Assembly (NCBI GenBank): GCA_038496675.1
Contig: CM076669.1
Location: 7,652,719-7,716,718 of the forward strand
Direction: 5' to 3'
Length of the DNA: 64,000 nucleotides
Source of the DNA: Rachycentron canadum
Lineage: Eukaryota; Chordata; Actinopteri; Carangiformes; Rachycentridae
Shown piece by piece: positions 37,645 to 49,080 of the stretch. Position 1 is the first letter of the stretch, and each line of letters starts with the position of its first letter. The notes beneath the pieces were generated by a model. The model was given only the letters and a program-made list of their open reading frames with translations, made no database searches and was not told the DNA's origin. The position numbers and the translations under genes are program-made.

Positions 37645-40600
37645 ATGAGGGAGTGGTGGATCCATGTGGGGCTGATCTGCGTCCCGCTGGTGGCCGTTTA
37701 CCTGCACGTCCCGCCCCCGCAGCTCTCACCTGCCCTGCAGAAGTGGCACAGCGCCGGGGACGTCTTCCACTTCAGGGGCAGGAAAATCTTCTACAGAGGC
37801 AAGAGTCACCCTCGAGCTCAGTGATGCTGTGACTGTGTTCTGATAGTGATTATCGATCGATCGATTGATTGATTGATTGATCAGCTCATTTTCACTCGAA
37901 CAGAAATAGTAACAAGTGCCGGTGATGTCATCATTTCCATTAAGTATTTAAAGGGCTGATGAAACCCATGTGATATAATCAAAAGCTCCAGAGCGGGACA
38001 CTCAATGGACCCTGTAGTGTGATTGCTGAATGAAGCCGAGCAAAGAGAATCAGATCAGAGCTAAAATGGAGAACAGCAGCAAATCATCACAAATTATTAA
38101 ATAATTATCAATTAACTGTTAAACACATGAAGTGACCTTTTCATTATAGGTATATCTTTACACGCCTCTTCATTTGGAGTAGAACATGCACAATATTCCC
38201 ATGAATCCTTGCATCGCGAGTTGAATATATTTGCCCCTCAGTTTATTGCATGTTTGTGTTTTCATTCATCTTTTTCTTTGTCTCTTCTTCTTTTCTCTAA
38301 CCAGACTCCTACGGTGCTCTGGGAAGCTCCGACGTTGTCCTGCTGCTCCACGGCTTCCCCACTTCCAGCTACGACTGGAACAAGGTTCCCACTGCAACAT
38401 GCTCAGTAGCTAAATCACTTCACGACCTCTTACGCTTCATGTGTGTGTGTGTGTGTGTTTCTCACAGATCTGGGAGCCACTCACACAGCGTTTCCATCGT
38501 GTTATTGCCTTGGACTTCCTGGGGTTTGGCTTCAGTGACAAGCCAGTGAGTAAAATTTCTTCTTTTTCTTTTTCAGAGTTTTCCCCTCTGGTTTTGTAAC
38601 TATGACTATGATTTGTAACTCTCCTGTAACCTCGGCTGCAGCGACCACACAGGTACTCCATCTTCGAGCAGGCCAGTGTGGTGGAGGCCCTGGTGGCCCA
38701 CCTGGGTCTGAGCAGCCAGCGAGTCAACCTGGTGTCCCATGACTATGGAGACACTGTGGCCCTGGAGCTGCTCTATAGGTGTGTGTGCCAGTGTGTGGTT
38801 GCAAATATTCGAAAACAGGTTAAAGTGATGAAACGACACCCACCCCCCTTCTCATTGTGTTGTTTTCCTCTGTCCTACCAGGAGTGACCAAAACCGCACA
38901 GGTCACCTGACCTTCAACAGCCTGTGTCTTTCTAACGGAGGTACAGCTTTTGTGCACCAACAGCAGGGATTTATTACATCTCTGAAATATTAAGTTCATT
39001 AAATCATCACTTGCAGCTCCTACACTCACACCAAGCCTGATTATTCTGCTGAGAAGGTCACAGGCAGTGCTGACACTTGTATTTCCAACAGGATTGTTCC
39101 CAGAAACGCACCATCCGCGGCTGCTGCAGATGGTGAGTCACTTTGTTTTCTTCCACCTACTTTTCAGCAGAGTCATGCTCAGTGTGAAGAGTTTAGGAAG
39201 CTGCAGAGAGTGAGCAGGAATTCAGGGGACAATCAAGATGTTTCTGCTCTTGTCTCTGAAAGCTTCTGAAGGACTCCAGTCTTCTGGCTCCGCTCCTGAC
39301 ACGTCTCACCAACTATATTATCTTCCAAAAAGGGTAAGCGGAGGAGGAGAGAAGTCTGAGGCTTGTTCCAAATTAACACATGTGCTGGAGAGTGAAGTTT
39401 GTTTCCTGTTGACCGGCAGGATCGGGGAAGTGTTCGGTCCGTACACGCAGCCCACAGACGCCGAGTTCTGGGACATGTGGACGGGTTTGCGCTACAATGA
39501 CGGCAACTTAGTTTTGGACAGGTGTGTTTCTCTTCACTCGCTTTGTCTTCATCTCATCGCTGCCTCCCCCCCTCACTCACTTCTGCCCCTGTCCCCTGTC
39601 CTCTCCTTCTCAGCATCCTCCAGTTCATCAACCAGAGATCGAAACACAGAGACCGGTGGGTGGGTGCGCTCACCTCCACCTTTGTCCCACGTGAGTTGCG
39701 TCAGACATTGTGGTGTGTGTGTGTGAAGAAGTGTGTGTAGGCCAAACACTTCCTTGAGGTGTATTGACCCAGCAGCCTCGGCCAGAGAGCCGCTGATGCT
39801 AAGCTGCTTACTCTGTGAGGAGCAGCCCCGTAGTCCATCTGTGATCCTAAGCTCAGGAGGGAAGGGTGTGTGTGTGTGTGTGTGTGTGTGTTTGCACTAC
39901 TGACACAGACCTCATGAGAAATGCAGCAAAAAAGGTATTACCACTATCATTGTGAACACGGTGACATTGAAGTGCCAGTGTTCCTCCAGCTCCACCTTGT
40001 CTTGCAGTGCACATGATCTACGGACCCCTGGACCCGGTCAACCCTCATCCTCAGTTCATCCGACTTTACCAGTGAGTGCCCTGAATCGTTTCTATTTTTT
40101 TTCTTTCTTTGCGTCAGGTTCTTCCTGACAAATAGCAATATATAAACTATATAAAGATATGAAGCAGCAGGTGGTGCAGGGATAATGGCTGGTGTTACGA
40201 CCCATCAGGTTCAAACCATGATCAAGGCAAGGCTGAGAATAAGAGGTGTTTTGAACCATTTTCATAAAAATATGGACAGGAAATTAAAGTAGCACTGATC
40301 CCCAGTTTGATTTGGTTCTTCTTCATGACCTTAAACCACTAGGCCACTGGGACAATCCACAGCACCAACATATCAGCTCTGTTTGTCACACTCCTGAGGC
40401 CTGTTCTGCAAAGCAAGTTCAATATACCCAGAATATCTTTTCATTATGTGCCGTGACTTGACCTAACATGACTGCCCTGGATAACCTGAACTATGAAGCT
40501 GGAGTTTTTAATTATAAGCAACAGCATCAGAACCACGAATAAATGACTCAACATGATAGGAGGAGAAACTGTGATACCTGTTGGGAAAATTTGTGCATCA

Positions 40601-41359
40601 CATCCAACAAGGTAAAATCTAAACGATGAGATTGGAATAGAAAAGAAACACAAGACCTCTTTTTAAATTGTATAAATCAGACTAAGGATACGTGCATGAA
40701 CTTACTGTCTGACCGAAATATTTTTTAGTCAGTATTCAACAGTGTGTGGATCATTTGTGTGGAGATTTTTTTTTTTTTTTTTTTGACCAGACATCAGAAG
40801 GTCAGGTTTTTATTTCCAGTTATCTTAAAGTCTAAAGAGTCATAAAGAGTAAAAGCAGCATCACTGTCAGACTCTTGCTCGTTAAATTCAAATTAGGTTA
40901 TAATGGTTATTAAATGTGAAGTGCTCATTAGCATTTTTCACTTAATTTTAATCTCTTTTGTTTCCCCCCTGTAGAAATAAAGAGTAATGTTTTTTCCTGC
41001 TATCTGATTGGTCAGTAGTGTGGCTGTGGACAGGTTTTGATCTGATCCTTTGACGTTAATCTGTCCAGGGGCAGGTCAGGAGTTCAGCATAAGTTACAAT
41101 GCTGTTTTACCCAGTTAGAACTGAAAAGCCAGAGTTCAACCTGACGTTACCTTGATAATGTCGAATCCTATTTAGTTGTGCAGTTGTGAATTTACCTGTT
41201 GTCCAAACACAGCTTTGCGTTTGTGTCTCTTGTCCATGCAGGCAGCTGGTCCGGAGGTCGACAATCACCATTTTAGACGAACACATCAGTCACTACCCTC
41301 AGCTGGAGGATCCCACGGGCTTCCTCAATGCATACTTCAATTTCATTCACTCTTTCTGA
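37645..41359 (+). CDS. mest: Mesoderm-specific transcript homolog, alpha/beta hydrolase fold protein, complete gene
   Basis: Eleven exons: 37645-37798, 38305-38384, 38468-38545, 38642-38778, 38882-38940, 39092-39132, 39263-39333, 39420-39521, 39614-39690, 40008-40071 and 41242-41359. They total 981 nt (326 aa, the length of the shorter human MEST form). The N-terminus MREWWIHVGLICVPLVAVYL is a hydrophobic membrane or signal anchor. The hydrolase core shows the oxyanion motif LLLHGFPTSSYDW (from residue 64), nucleophile elbow LVSHDYGD with Asp138, GPLDPVNP, and His305 in HISHYPQLEDP. An Asp nucleophile groups it with epoxide hydrolase and dehalogenase-like folds; MEST's substrate is not settled. 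The start has a good context (GAAGATGA) and matches the vertebrate N-terminus. The first coding intron appears to be GC-AG. Confidence 0.95.
37799..38304 (+). other. mest: mest first coding intron, probable GC-AG type
   Basis: Exon 1 ends CTACAGAG at 37798 and the intron opens GCAAGA. Acceptor TAACCAG ends at 38304. Joining them gives the reading KIFYRDSYG, which aligns without a gap to mammalian MEST (RIFYQDS). The only nearby GT donor, at 37807, would insert two residues. The intron also holds a GATC/GATT run at 37852-37882. Confidence 0.7.
37852..37882. repeat. GATC/GATT simple repeat
   Basis: ATCGATCGATCGATTGATTG and further GATT units in the first coding intron of mest. Confidence 0.9.
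39866..39890. repeat. (TG)n microsatellite
   Basis: About twelve TG units in a mest intron (39691-40007). A shorter run lies at 38441-38458 in another mest intron. Confidence 0.95.
40160..40365. repeat. Possible tRNA-derived SINE fragments in the last mest intron
   Basis: Plus strand: GGTGGTGCAGGGATAATGG (A-box-like) followed about 35 bp later by GGTTCAAACC (B-box-like) near 40209. Minus strand near 40335-40360: GTGGCCTAGTGGTTTAAGGT, a typical head of fish tRNA-SINEs. Both are degenerate, and no 3' tail or target duplication was identified, so this is tentative. Confidence 0.35.
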
Positions 41360-41855
41360 CAGGAGATGCAATGCCCACGTTCAAGAGAAACGCTTAAACC
41401 TGGCAGAGCTGATTTTACCAAAGTGGTAAATGATCAGATTTGGTGGAAAAACATCTCCTGACTAGTGTATAACGAGGGTCAGAGAGTCAATTACAACTTC
41501 ATTTACCAGCATCAAACCCTCAGATGTCAGGTACTGTCACAGAAGACGGAAACTCTAGAGCTAAAAAAAAAAATAATAATAATAATTCGATCAATTGTAT
41601 TTAAATGCAACTGAATGACTAATCTGATGAGTGTTCAATTCTAAACCTTCCATGGAAGCATGATAACGTGAGTTCGGTTTGGTTGTGTGACCTTTGAACT
41701 TGTTTGGGACGGTGTTTTGATTCCCTCTTTTTTCCGTTTGTTGCAATCTGCAGCTGCATTCTGAATAAATTTTGATATGATTTTCCATATTTCTCTCGAT
41801 GTTAATGAAAATACTAAATGTCAACTTTTCTTCAAATAAAACTAGTTTTGTAAAA
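41360..41855 (+). other. mest: mest 3' UTR
   Basis: From the stop to about 41855, with poly(A) signals AATAAA at 41764-41769 and 41835-41840. The second is 12 bp before a genomic A-run (41852-41875). I see no ORF. The 3' end is inferred from the signals. Confidence 0.7.
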
Positions 41856-41875
41856 AAAAAAAAAAAAAAAAAAAA
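41852..41875. repeat. Poly-A run (24 nt)
   Basis: It lies directly after the second mest AATAAA signal, in the narrow gap between the mest and copg2 3' ends. Confidence 0.95.
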
Positions 41876-41909
41876 TTCATTTTACCTTTTTATGTGACAA
41901 ATGAAACCT

Positions 41910-42182
41910 GTTCTGTTTTAACAGTCAGGACTTTATTGTAGATTTGACTGAAGAAAAATCTTGAGGGCTGAGAACGAGTAGACATCACAAAGAAAACTGC
42001 AAAAACATGTTTCAGTTTATATCCTAGAAACAACATTTATGTTCTCTTTCAGTTGGATGGTGTAGTAATTACAAGAGCATTACACATTTAGAGCTGTGGA
42101 AAAAAAAAAAGGACATTTCAGACGTCGTGCTGAGATTAAAGTTCTTATGGTTGCGTTGGCACAAAACCGCCCTGCGAGCGCG
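41910..42182 (-). other. copg2: copg2 3' UTR
   Basis: On the minus strand, an AATAAA signal (TTTATT on plus) lies at 41932-41937, about 246 nt after the copg2 stop. The predicted copg2 and mest mRNA ends are therefore only some 60-80 bp apart in convergent orientation. Confidence 0.6.
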
Positions 42183-44068
42183 TTAACCCACAGAGGCCAG
42201 GATGACGTCAACGACCGTCTCCTCTCCACTGCGAACCGTCACCTGCATTGTGACGCCGTCAGCCAGCGCCAGGCGGGCACGAACGAGCACATCATGGCCT
42301 CCACGAAACACACCTGGAAGAAGAGGGACGGAGGAAGGTTAAACAGCTGCTGGCCAATCGCATCACACGTGTCAGATCTTTTATTCAGCAGTTACACAGT
42401 GACACCCACCAGCAAGGAAGAGGACATGAGAGTTCTTGTTTTCAGGAACTTTGTCGGAGCGCTCACATGGCTGCATTCCCAGGAAGCTGATGATGTTACC
42501 CACCGCCTCTGTAAATGAAAACCACAGATTAGTCGCAGGGCGATGACATTCCTGAAAATACTGTGTAAATACTATGCAAAAAAATATACAAAAAGTACTG
42601 AAAACTGCATCTATCAGAAGAAGTAACCCTCCTGCGTACCGTCAAGAGTCCGTACAGACGCCAGGGCAAATGTTTCTTCCTTCTCAAATTCATCTCCCAC
42701 TTCCTCCCACGCTGCCCCAAAGTTTGGTTTCAAAACCTTCTGGATGTGGTCTGCAACGGTCACCTCCAGATCCTCCAGCTGAAGACGAGTGGAGGATTTG
42801 ATTAAAAGATGAGAGATAAGTTGGAGGCAAGACAGGCCAATGAAAACAAGAATGAGATCATTTAAATTGATGAAAATACACAAAGCTCCTTATGATGATA
42901 AACTGTAGAGGTGCTGCAATCACGTACCACATATTCATCGTCATAACCATCATCATCGGGCTCTCCTGTGTTGGGGTCGCAGTCTCTGACAAGGTACTTC
43001 ATGGTGCAGCTGAACGTGCAAGACACTGTGGATAGATGAGACACATAAACAACCTTTTCCTCGCACTGACTTTGTGAAGTTTCTTTGAGCAGAAATTCAA
43101 ATCCTGCTTTTCCTGTCTCTGCCGCAGCAGTCTTACCGGCAGTGGGGTCGTCATCAGGCAGTCGCACCAGAGTGTAGCAGGAACCGGGCTGACTGTACGG
43201 GAGGCTGGTGGCTGGGATGTAGTGTATCACCTCGTAGGCCTCCGATGGTTCCATCTGCACTATGACCTGAGATAAGGCACCATGTTAGATTTACAACTGT
43301 GTTTAAAAAAAAAAAAAAAAAAAAGTGAATGAAATAGAAGTGATTATAAAACACTGCTGGCACCTTCTGCAAGAGCTGGTCGTTCAGGGTGTTCGTGCAG
43401 TCGAACTGGAACACCATGTGCCTGGCAAAGGTGTGTTTGACGCAGCGCACCACATATTCTGTCTCAGCCTCCGTCAGCTGCACCGGCTCAGAAGACTTGA
43501 AGAGTGGGCCGAGACCCTGGAACTCTGAGATGGATGCCAGTTGTTCTGTCGGAGGAACAAAACGCAGGGACAAATTAAATTAAAACAAAAGACAAGGCAG
43601 ACTCCTCATTCATCATATCTAGTCAAGCTAATATACTGTGTTCAAGGGCAAATATCAGTCTCTGATTGCATCATGTGCATCTTGAATCCCATTAGGGGCA
43701 GATACTGTTTACTGTCGTACCCTGATAAATGTCCTGGCGTGATGGGGCCAACTTTTCTGGCAGTTTGCTGGTAGCAACGGGGGCAATTTCTGGGAGAAAA
43801 GACAAAATTCAAAATTAACACACACACTGACAAACTTAACCATCTGATTCCTGACCACGAGAATCTTTCAGTGGAGACTTTCTTTGAGTGGAAATAGCAA
43901 GAGAAACCCTGCGCAGATCAGTTAACAACTGTGTGGTTGTACCTGTCTTCTGTTCTGTGATGGGAGTCGTGGCCAGAGGGACTGTCTTCATGTCGAAAGG
44001 TTTCTCCGAGGGCTCCAAAGTGTACTGGTGGAGGGACTTCTCCAGGCCGGGGATGGAGACAGACAGAC
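42183..44068 (-). CDS. copg2: copg2 coding exons 17-24: linker, appendage and C-terminal domain
   Basis: Exons in transcript order: 43943-44068, 43721-43789, 43364-43545, 43137-43266, 42928-43025, 42640-42778, 42410-42508 and 42183-42313 (stop at 42183-42185). The linker carries HQYTLEPSEKPFDMKTVPLA. The appendage includes VFQFDCTNTLNDQLLQKV, CYTLVRLPDDDPTA and DPNTGEPDDDGYDDEYV. The tail has LGMQPCERSDKVPENKNSH and ends VDVILASVG, the expected terminus of the family. Confidence 0.95.
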
Positions 44069-47000
44069 CTGAGAGCAACACACAGAAGAGACTTTAATGC
44101 CCAACGTGCCATTTTGCTTCACTTGTCGAGGCTTTTGCCCTGCGAGGTGCCTGGGAGGAGCCCAATCAACGTCCTCTTAGCACATATGGCTCACCATTGA
44201 AGATGTAGGCAGCATTCAGAGCCTTCTGCTTCTGCTGTAGCACATTCATGTAGAAAGTAGCTCTGTCACGCACCTCATCGTCACTATCCATCATGCACCT
44301 GTGAGAACAGGCAGACACCACATATACACTGATATATACTGTATATGTCACATGTTTAGTCTCTAATTGTAATCATTGTATCTATTGAGAGTAGTAAATG
44401 TGTACAAATTCACTACGGGAGCATTTCTACAGAATGAGAAAGGCCTAAATCCCTCAGGGTCAAAAGTATACAGTGTTTTTGCAGGATTGGAGTGACACAC
44501 AGAAGCAAAAGCAAAACTACTGAAAGTAAATGAATACCTCTGCATAAGAACCAGGACGCTTGGCAGCAGATCATCATTCTGAGCTCCAAATTTAGCCAAG
44601 GCGCTGACAGCAGCTGAGGGCGGGAGGAGAAAAACACATTATTTGGCTGGTTACAAAATGCCATGAAAAAATGCTAACTGCTAAAGTGGTTGTGTTGGAA
44701 AAATAAACATGTTGCTTAAGTTAGAGGTAACCCTTGGCATGGATGTTAAAGATCAGTCTCTGGACAAAGCTCTGAGATGCACGCTTCCCCGCTCGGTCTC
44801 ACCTGCACGAACAGCCTCGCTCTCCAGCACCACGCGGTTGAAGATGAAGCGGATGTATTTGGAGGGCTGCGGGGTGCGTGGGCCCTCTTTGCCCAGCAGG
44901 TGCAGGATCTTGGTGGCTAACACTGTGTGCTCGCAGTCCTCAATGAACTCGCACAGGTGGGCCAAGCCCGTCTCTTTGCTCTCTGGGTTCTCCTCAATGA
45001 TACTGATGATGCAATCCACGATGGCCCGCTTGTACTCAAAACCGCCCTGCAGCGAGACAGGAAATGGTCACTTTTCACTCCTGTGCTCAACTTAGAAGTG
45101 AAACACAACTATAGGCCTTAACTTAAGTAATAGTATTTAGTATAGTCAGTTTAATGGACTATAAATAATTAAAATATTAAATATTCAGAAAAAAAAAACT
45201 CAGTAGTTTATTGGTAATGATATCACCAAGGAAGGAAAAAAAAAAAAAACTAAAGGTGAATGACAGGCAGAGGTCACTTACATCATCTCTGAGCATGTTG
45301 GACAAGAAGTTCATCATGACGCTGTGCTTCCTGGGATACTTCTGACACAGAGCACTGATGGCCTGCACCACCACCACCTAAAGTAAACAAGTATCAGGGA
45401 GAGATTCAGGACAACAGACAATACAAGACTAAATAAAAGGATTTAAAAATGAGGACAAAGCAAAGCATAAATTCATTTTAGAAATTAATCTTTTGTGGCC
45501 ACAGAATCTGAACTCTTGAGGGATTAGAAAGAAAAAAAAAAAAAAAAAAAAAAAAAAACTTACTCTCACAAATATTGCATTATATGTTTTTGACATGAGA
45601 CAACACTCCAGGTTTTGATGCATTTGCAACTTAAAGTTCTGTGTGGCCTTGATATATAGAGCAATGTTTTGAATTGTTTCTGTTTTTTGCTCCGTGGAAG
45701 TCAGAGGTTGAATTAACAGATTACAGATCATAGATTTTGAAAATCCCACTGGTGGACATTTCAGCAGGAAACAACAGCTAAAGTCAGATCTTTCTATTCA
45801 TGATAGAGCCCTAAGACCCTGTGTGTCTGGATTTTGTTGTAATTTTATGTCAAATGCGGAACAGAACAAGACCAAACTATGTCTGACCTTAAACTCATCC
45901 GAGATCTCAGAAACAAATGAGGAGATCTGCTTCATGAGTCTGTCCACGCTGCTCTCACTGCCCGTCTTCAGCAAAGTGGTGATGGCCAGCGTGGCGATGC
46001 TACGGTTGGAGTCAGTGATCAGGTTCTCCAGGTCCAGATTACAGGCTGTGACAGCTGAAGGATGCTTCATTGCCACCTGGTGGACCCAAAGGAAATGTCA
46101 GTATAGTGCTTGAAGTATTAGTATAAACAATGTATAGTATAGACTAAGTCGTACAAAGCTCTTTCAGTCATGCCTTAAGAGAAATAATGATGCTATAGTT
46201 AAAGTATATAAATAATAAAGCATATGAACTTTTCTTTAACAATTTTAAATGTTTGCTTATACATTGTCAAACAAGCCATGTAGAGGAAGGATGGAAAGTG
46301 AAGCTGTACCTTGTTGAGGGTCCTCACTGCAGCGTATCTTAAGGCAGCCTTAGGGGAACTGCAGAAGAGCTGCAGCACTGCAGGACACACACATTTACAA
46401 CTTCAGATTCACAAGCTTGTGATATGACAGGATAATGGTTTATGCTCTCATTCAACAAAATAATTGGAGAAACAGTGTGACTGAGATGTGAGTTAACAGC
46501 TGACCTGACACAGCAGGGGCCAACTCTCTGGCAGTACAGTTGGGCATATGGACAATGGCAGAAGCAGCCTCATACACCACCATCTCATTCTTGTTCCTCA
46601 GGCAGCTCTCAATGAAGTCAAACAGGGGGCTGTCATGACTGTAAGCATGAAGATAAAACAGCCTCACTCACAGATACAATAAGTGACAACAAATAACTTA
46701 TCAGTGGGGGATCAAGCTTTTGATACAAGTTTGTAGAATCGCTGCAGGTCTACTCACCCTCCCTCTGTCTCGTCCAGGAGTTTGCTGGCAATCCGGATGA
46801 GCATGCAATAGGCAAAAGGAGACTTGAGACCAGACTTGGTGAACTTGTTGAGCATCTTGGTGACAGCAAGACGGTCATTCTTCCTGAGGTGATACAGCAG
46901 GCCCAGGGCATGGTACTGGAGAACAGTAATATCAAATTATATTAGTTTAATCTTAACCATTTGACACGTTTAATTAATACACCTACAATGAACGTGTCAA

Positions 47001-48885
47001 AATTATTTGACCTTCCAGTGTGTTTGTCCCACCCACCTGGACCATGATATTATCACTGGAAGCAGCTTCCTGAGCTTCATTCACCCAGCGCTTCACCACA
47101 TCGTAGCTCATCTTCACCATGTGCTATACATATACAAACAGAAAAGATCACTTCAGACAATGAGACATTGTTACACAATTACAGATTCATATTACTACAT
47201 GGAAACACAACACCAGCAGAATAAAAACATGGAATCAAGAGCCTATTAAAAATATACATTTTACATGTTTAAATCAAATCTGATGATAGTGTTCCATGTC
47301 TTACCAGTGAGGAGACCAGAGCAGAGCTGGACACACTGGGCACCTTGTCAACAATAGCTTGCTTCATGTACCTCTCAATGGCCTGAAGCATGGTGGTCTG
47401 TGGAGGAGACGGGGGAAAAATGTTTTAAATGGATTAAACTAGTACAGTTGGAGAAAATATCAGGTACTTTTATATCTGATGGCAAAGTAAACAAAGAGAT
47501 CGGGAAAGAGGTGAAGGCCAAAGCAGTACCCACATCTGTAATCCTGCAGAGGGCTCTGATAGCAGGTCCTCTGTACACATCTTCCTTCCCTGTCATGTCC
47601 TTGGTCAGGCTGTAAAATACAACACAAGGAATAACTGTGACCTCAACAGAAAAGTGAACACACTAAAACCCTTACAAAACATTTTTTTAGGAATCTCTCA
47701 ACTCTGTATCATTTGATTACAACATATACATACTTAAAGCCATCATCATGTCATGGTACAAACCTGCTGGTGACAATGATGACATCCTCAGAGATGTTGG
47801 CCATCTCTTTGATGGTAAGGTAGCACATCCTCCTCAAGGTTTGCTGAGATGGAAAGAGAGTATAAACCTTCTATATTTGCATTTTAACTAATGCTAAGCT
47901 GTTTGAGTTAAAATAGAACCAAACATCTCAGATAAATCAGCGTTATCTTACATCATTGGACTGAAAGAGCCTGGTCATCGCAAAAAAGGCCTCAGTGGCC
48001 TCTGTGGTCCCGAAATGCTCTCCCTAAATAAGCAAAGACATGGAAGTGAGAGAGGTAAGATATTCAGGTGGGTAGACAGACATCAACTCAACACATTCAA
48101 ATACAGAGCTACTTTACAGTTTTTGTCAATCACTTGTTTTCACCTGGTTGAGGAGGTAGATAATCTTGGTGAGAATATGGAGACATCTCCTCGGGTTGAT
48201 GGGTGTTTCATTGAAAATTCGTGCCTGTGATTCAATAGAGTCATATTAATACATTTGAGCGGTGAGGAAATATCTTTGGCTACTGTTTTTCTCCTGTGTG
48301 TGCAAATCGTGTTAAGCGACACCAGGTGCAGACTGTACCTCCTGCAACACGGCACTCTTCTCCAGGTGTTGGAAAGGGTTGGACCCACTTCCTAGATGTC
48401 AAAAGAGAGGTGTAAGGTGTCTGAGCAGTTAACCATTACAACATACCATGTTATAAACACGGGCTAAACTTAAAGTCAGAGCAGACAAGTCTAATAATTC
48501 CTAAATGAACAGACATCACAATATCCAGCTGATAGCCGAGCTTGCAATGCTAGCACAGCTAGCTTAGGCTAAACATTGACGGCCCGCTGTATACACGTCA
48601 ATAATTCAATTGCAACTGCAGCTTGGTTTACAACTGACCTAACTGCACTCAAAGACATAAATAGAAAGTCGCGGTCACATTAATTTGTCCTGACTAGCTT
48701 TTGTTAACTGTCGCTAGTAAGCGAACAGACTTAGCACCGCGTTAGCTTCCAAAGCGAAGAATATCCTCTCAGTCCAGCAATGACTTTCATTTTTCAAGGT
48801 CTTTTCACGATTTTTTAGTGAGAAAAATAACAACTTTTACAATCTTACCAGACTCCTCGTCCTTCTTGTCAAACTTTTTAATCAT
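42183..48885 (-). CDS. copg2: Coatomer subunit gamma-2, complete gene
   Basis: Large subunit of the COPI coat that drives retrograde Golgi-to-ER and intra-Golgi vesicle transport; it binds Arf1 and cargo tails. Twenty-four coding exons, all GT-AG, total 2622 nt (873 aa; human COPG2 is 871). The start MIKKFDKKDEESG has no earlier in-frame ATG. The sequence follows COPG2 rather than COPG1 at diagnostic places (SGSGSNPFQ, RIFNETPINPRRC, PNCTARELAPAV). The N-terminal ~550 residues form the adaptin-type helical trunk, followed by a linker, the appendage platform with LFKSSEPVQLTEAETEYVVR, and the C-terminal domain ending VDVILASVG. The two entries below give the exon coordinates. The gene is tail-to-tail with mest, as in mammals. 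Confidence 0.97.
44195..48885 (-). CDS. copg2: copg2 coding exons 1-16: adaptin-like trunk
   Basis: Exons in transcript order: 48849-48885, 48339-48391, 48144-48224, 47952-48023, 47764-47843, 47534-47609, 47305-47397, 47037-47123, 46758-46915, 46505-46638, 46310-46377, 45888-46076, 45282-45377, 44803-45046, 44538-44613 and 44195-44298. They encode HEAT-type helical repeats (residues 1-549). Recognisable blocks include LTKDMTGKEDVYRGPAIRAL, HDSPLFDFIESCLRNKNEMV, NLDLENLITDSNRSIATLAI and GGFEYKRAIVDCIISIIEEN. Short introns dominate. Confidence 0.95.
45532..45558. repeat. Poly-A run in a copg2 intron
   Basis: 27 consecutive A residues on the plus strand, which is poly-T in the direction of copg2 transcription. 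Confidence 0.95.
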
Positions 48886-49080
48886 TATTTCGGAATGAAT
48901 CGTCGGATGAGGGCAGAAGATGCTCTCAGCCTCGGTCTTACGAGAAGCTACTTCCACGTAGCTAAAATGAAAACTGGCTTCCGGCTGCAACGTCCACGTC
49001 GACGGAACATACGTCGGAAGCGTCCGACGTCATGACCGGAAGGGGGCGCTGCCTCCGCACGATGCACATAATTCATTCAA
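48886..49080 (-). promoter_or_regulatory. copg2: copg2 5' UTR and promoter-proximal region
   Basis: CpG-rich DNA just upstream of the copg2 start. It contains GACGTCAT (49026-49033, CRE-like), CCGGAAG (49037-49043, ETS-type core) and AGGGGGCGCTGCC (49041-49053, resembling a CTCF core). No upstream ATG is present in the ~100 nt before the start, as expected for a housekeeping gene. Factor assignments rest only on motif resemblance. Confidence 0.5.

Noticed and set aside
37799..37812. GT donor at 37807 for mest exon 1
   Set aside because: GTCACC is a poor donor and would add two residues absent from MEST. The GC donor at 37799 fits better.
37645..41359. A mir-335 counterpart in mest introns
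   Set aside because: I saw no seed-containing hairpin in the mest introns, and this microRNA is known from mammals.
48886..48990. Possible 35-residue N-terminal extension of copg2 in the same frame
   Set aside because: The frame is open, but its first codon is TTG and it has no ATG. The ATG at 48885 gives the conserved MIKKFDKKDEESG start.
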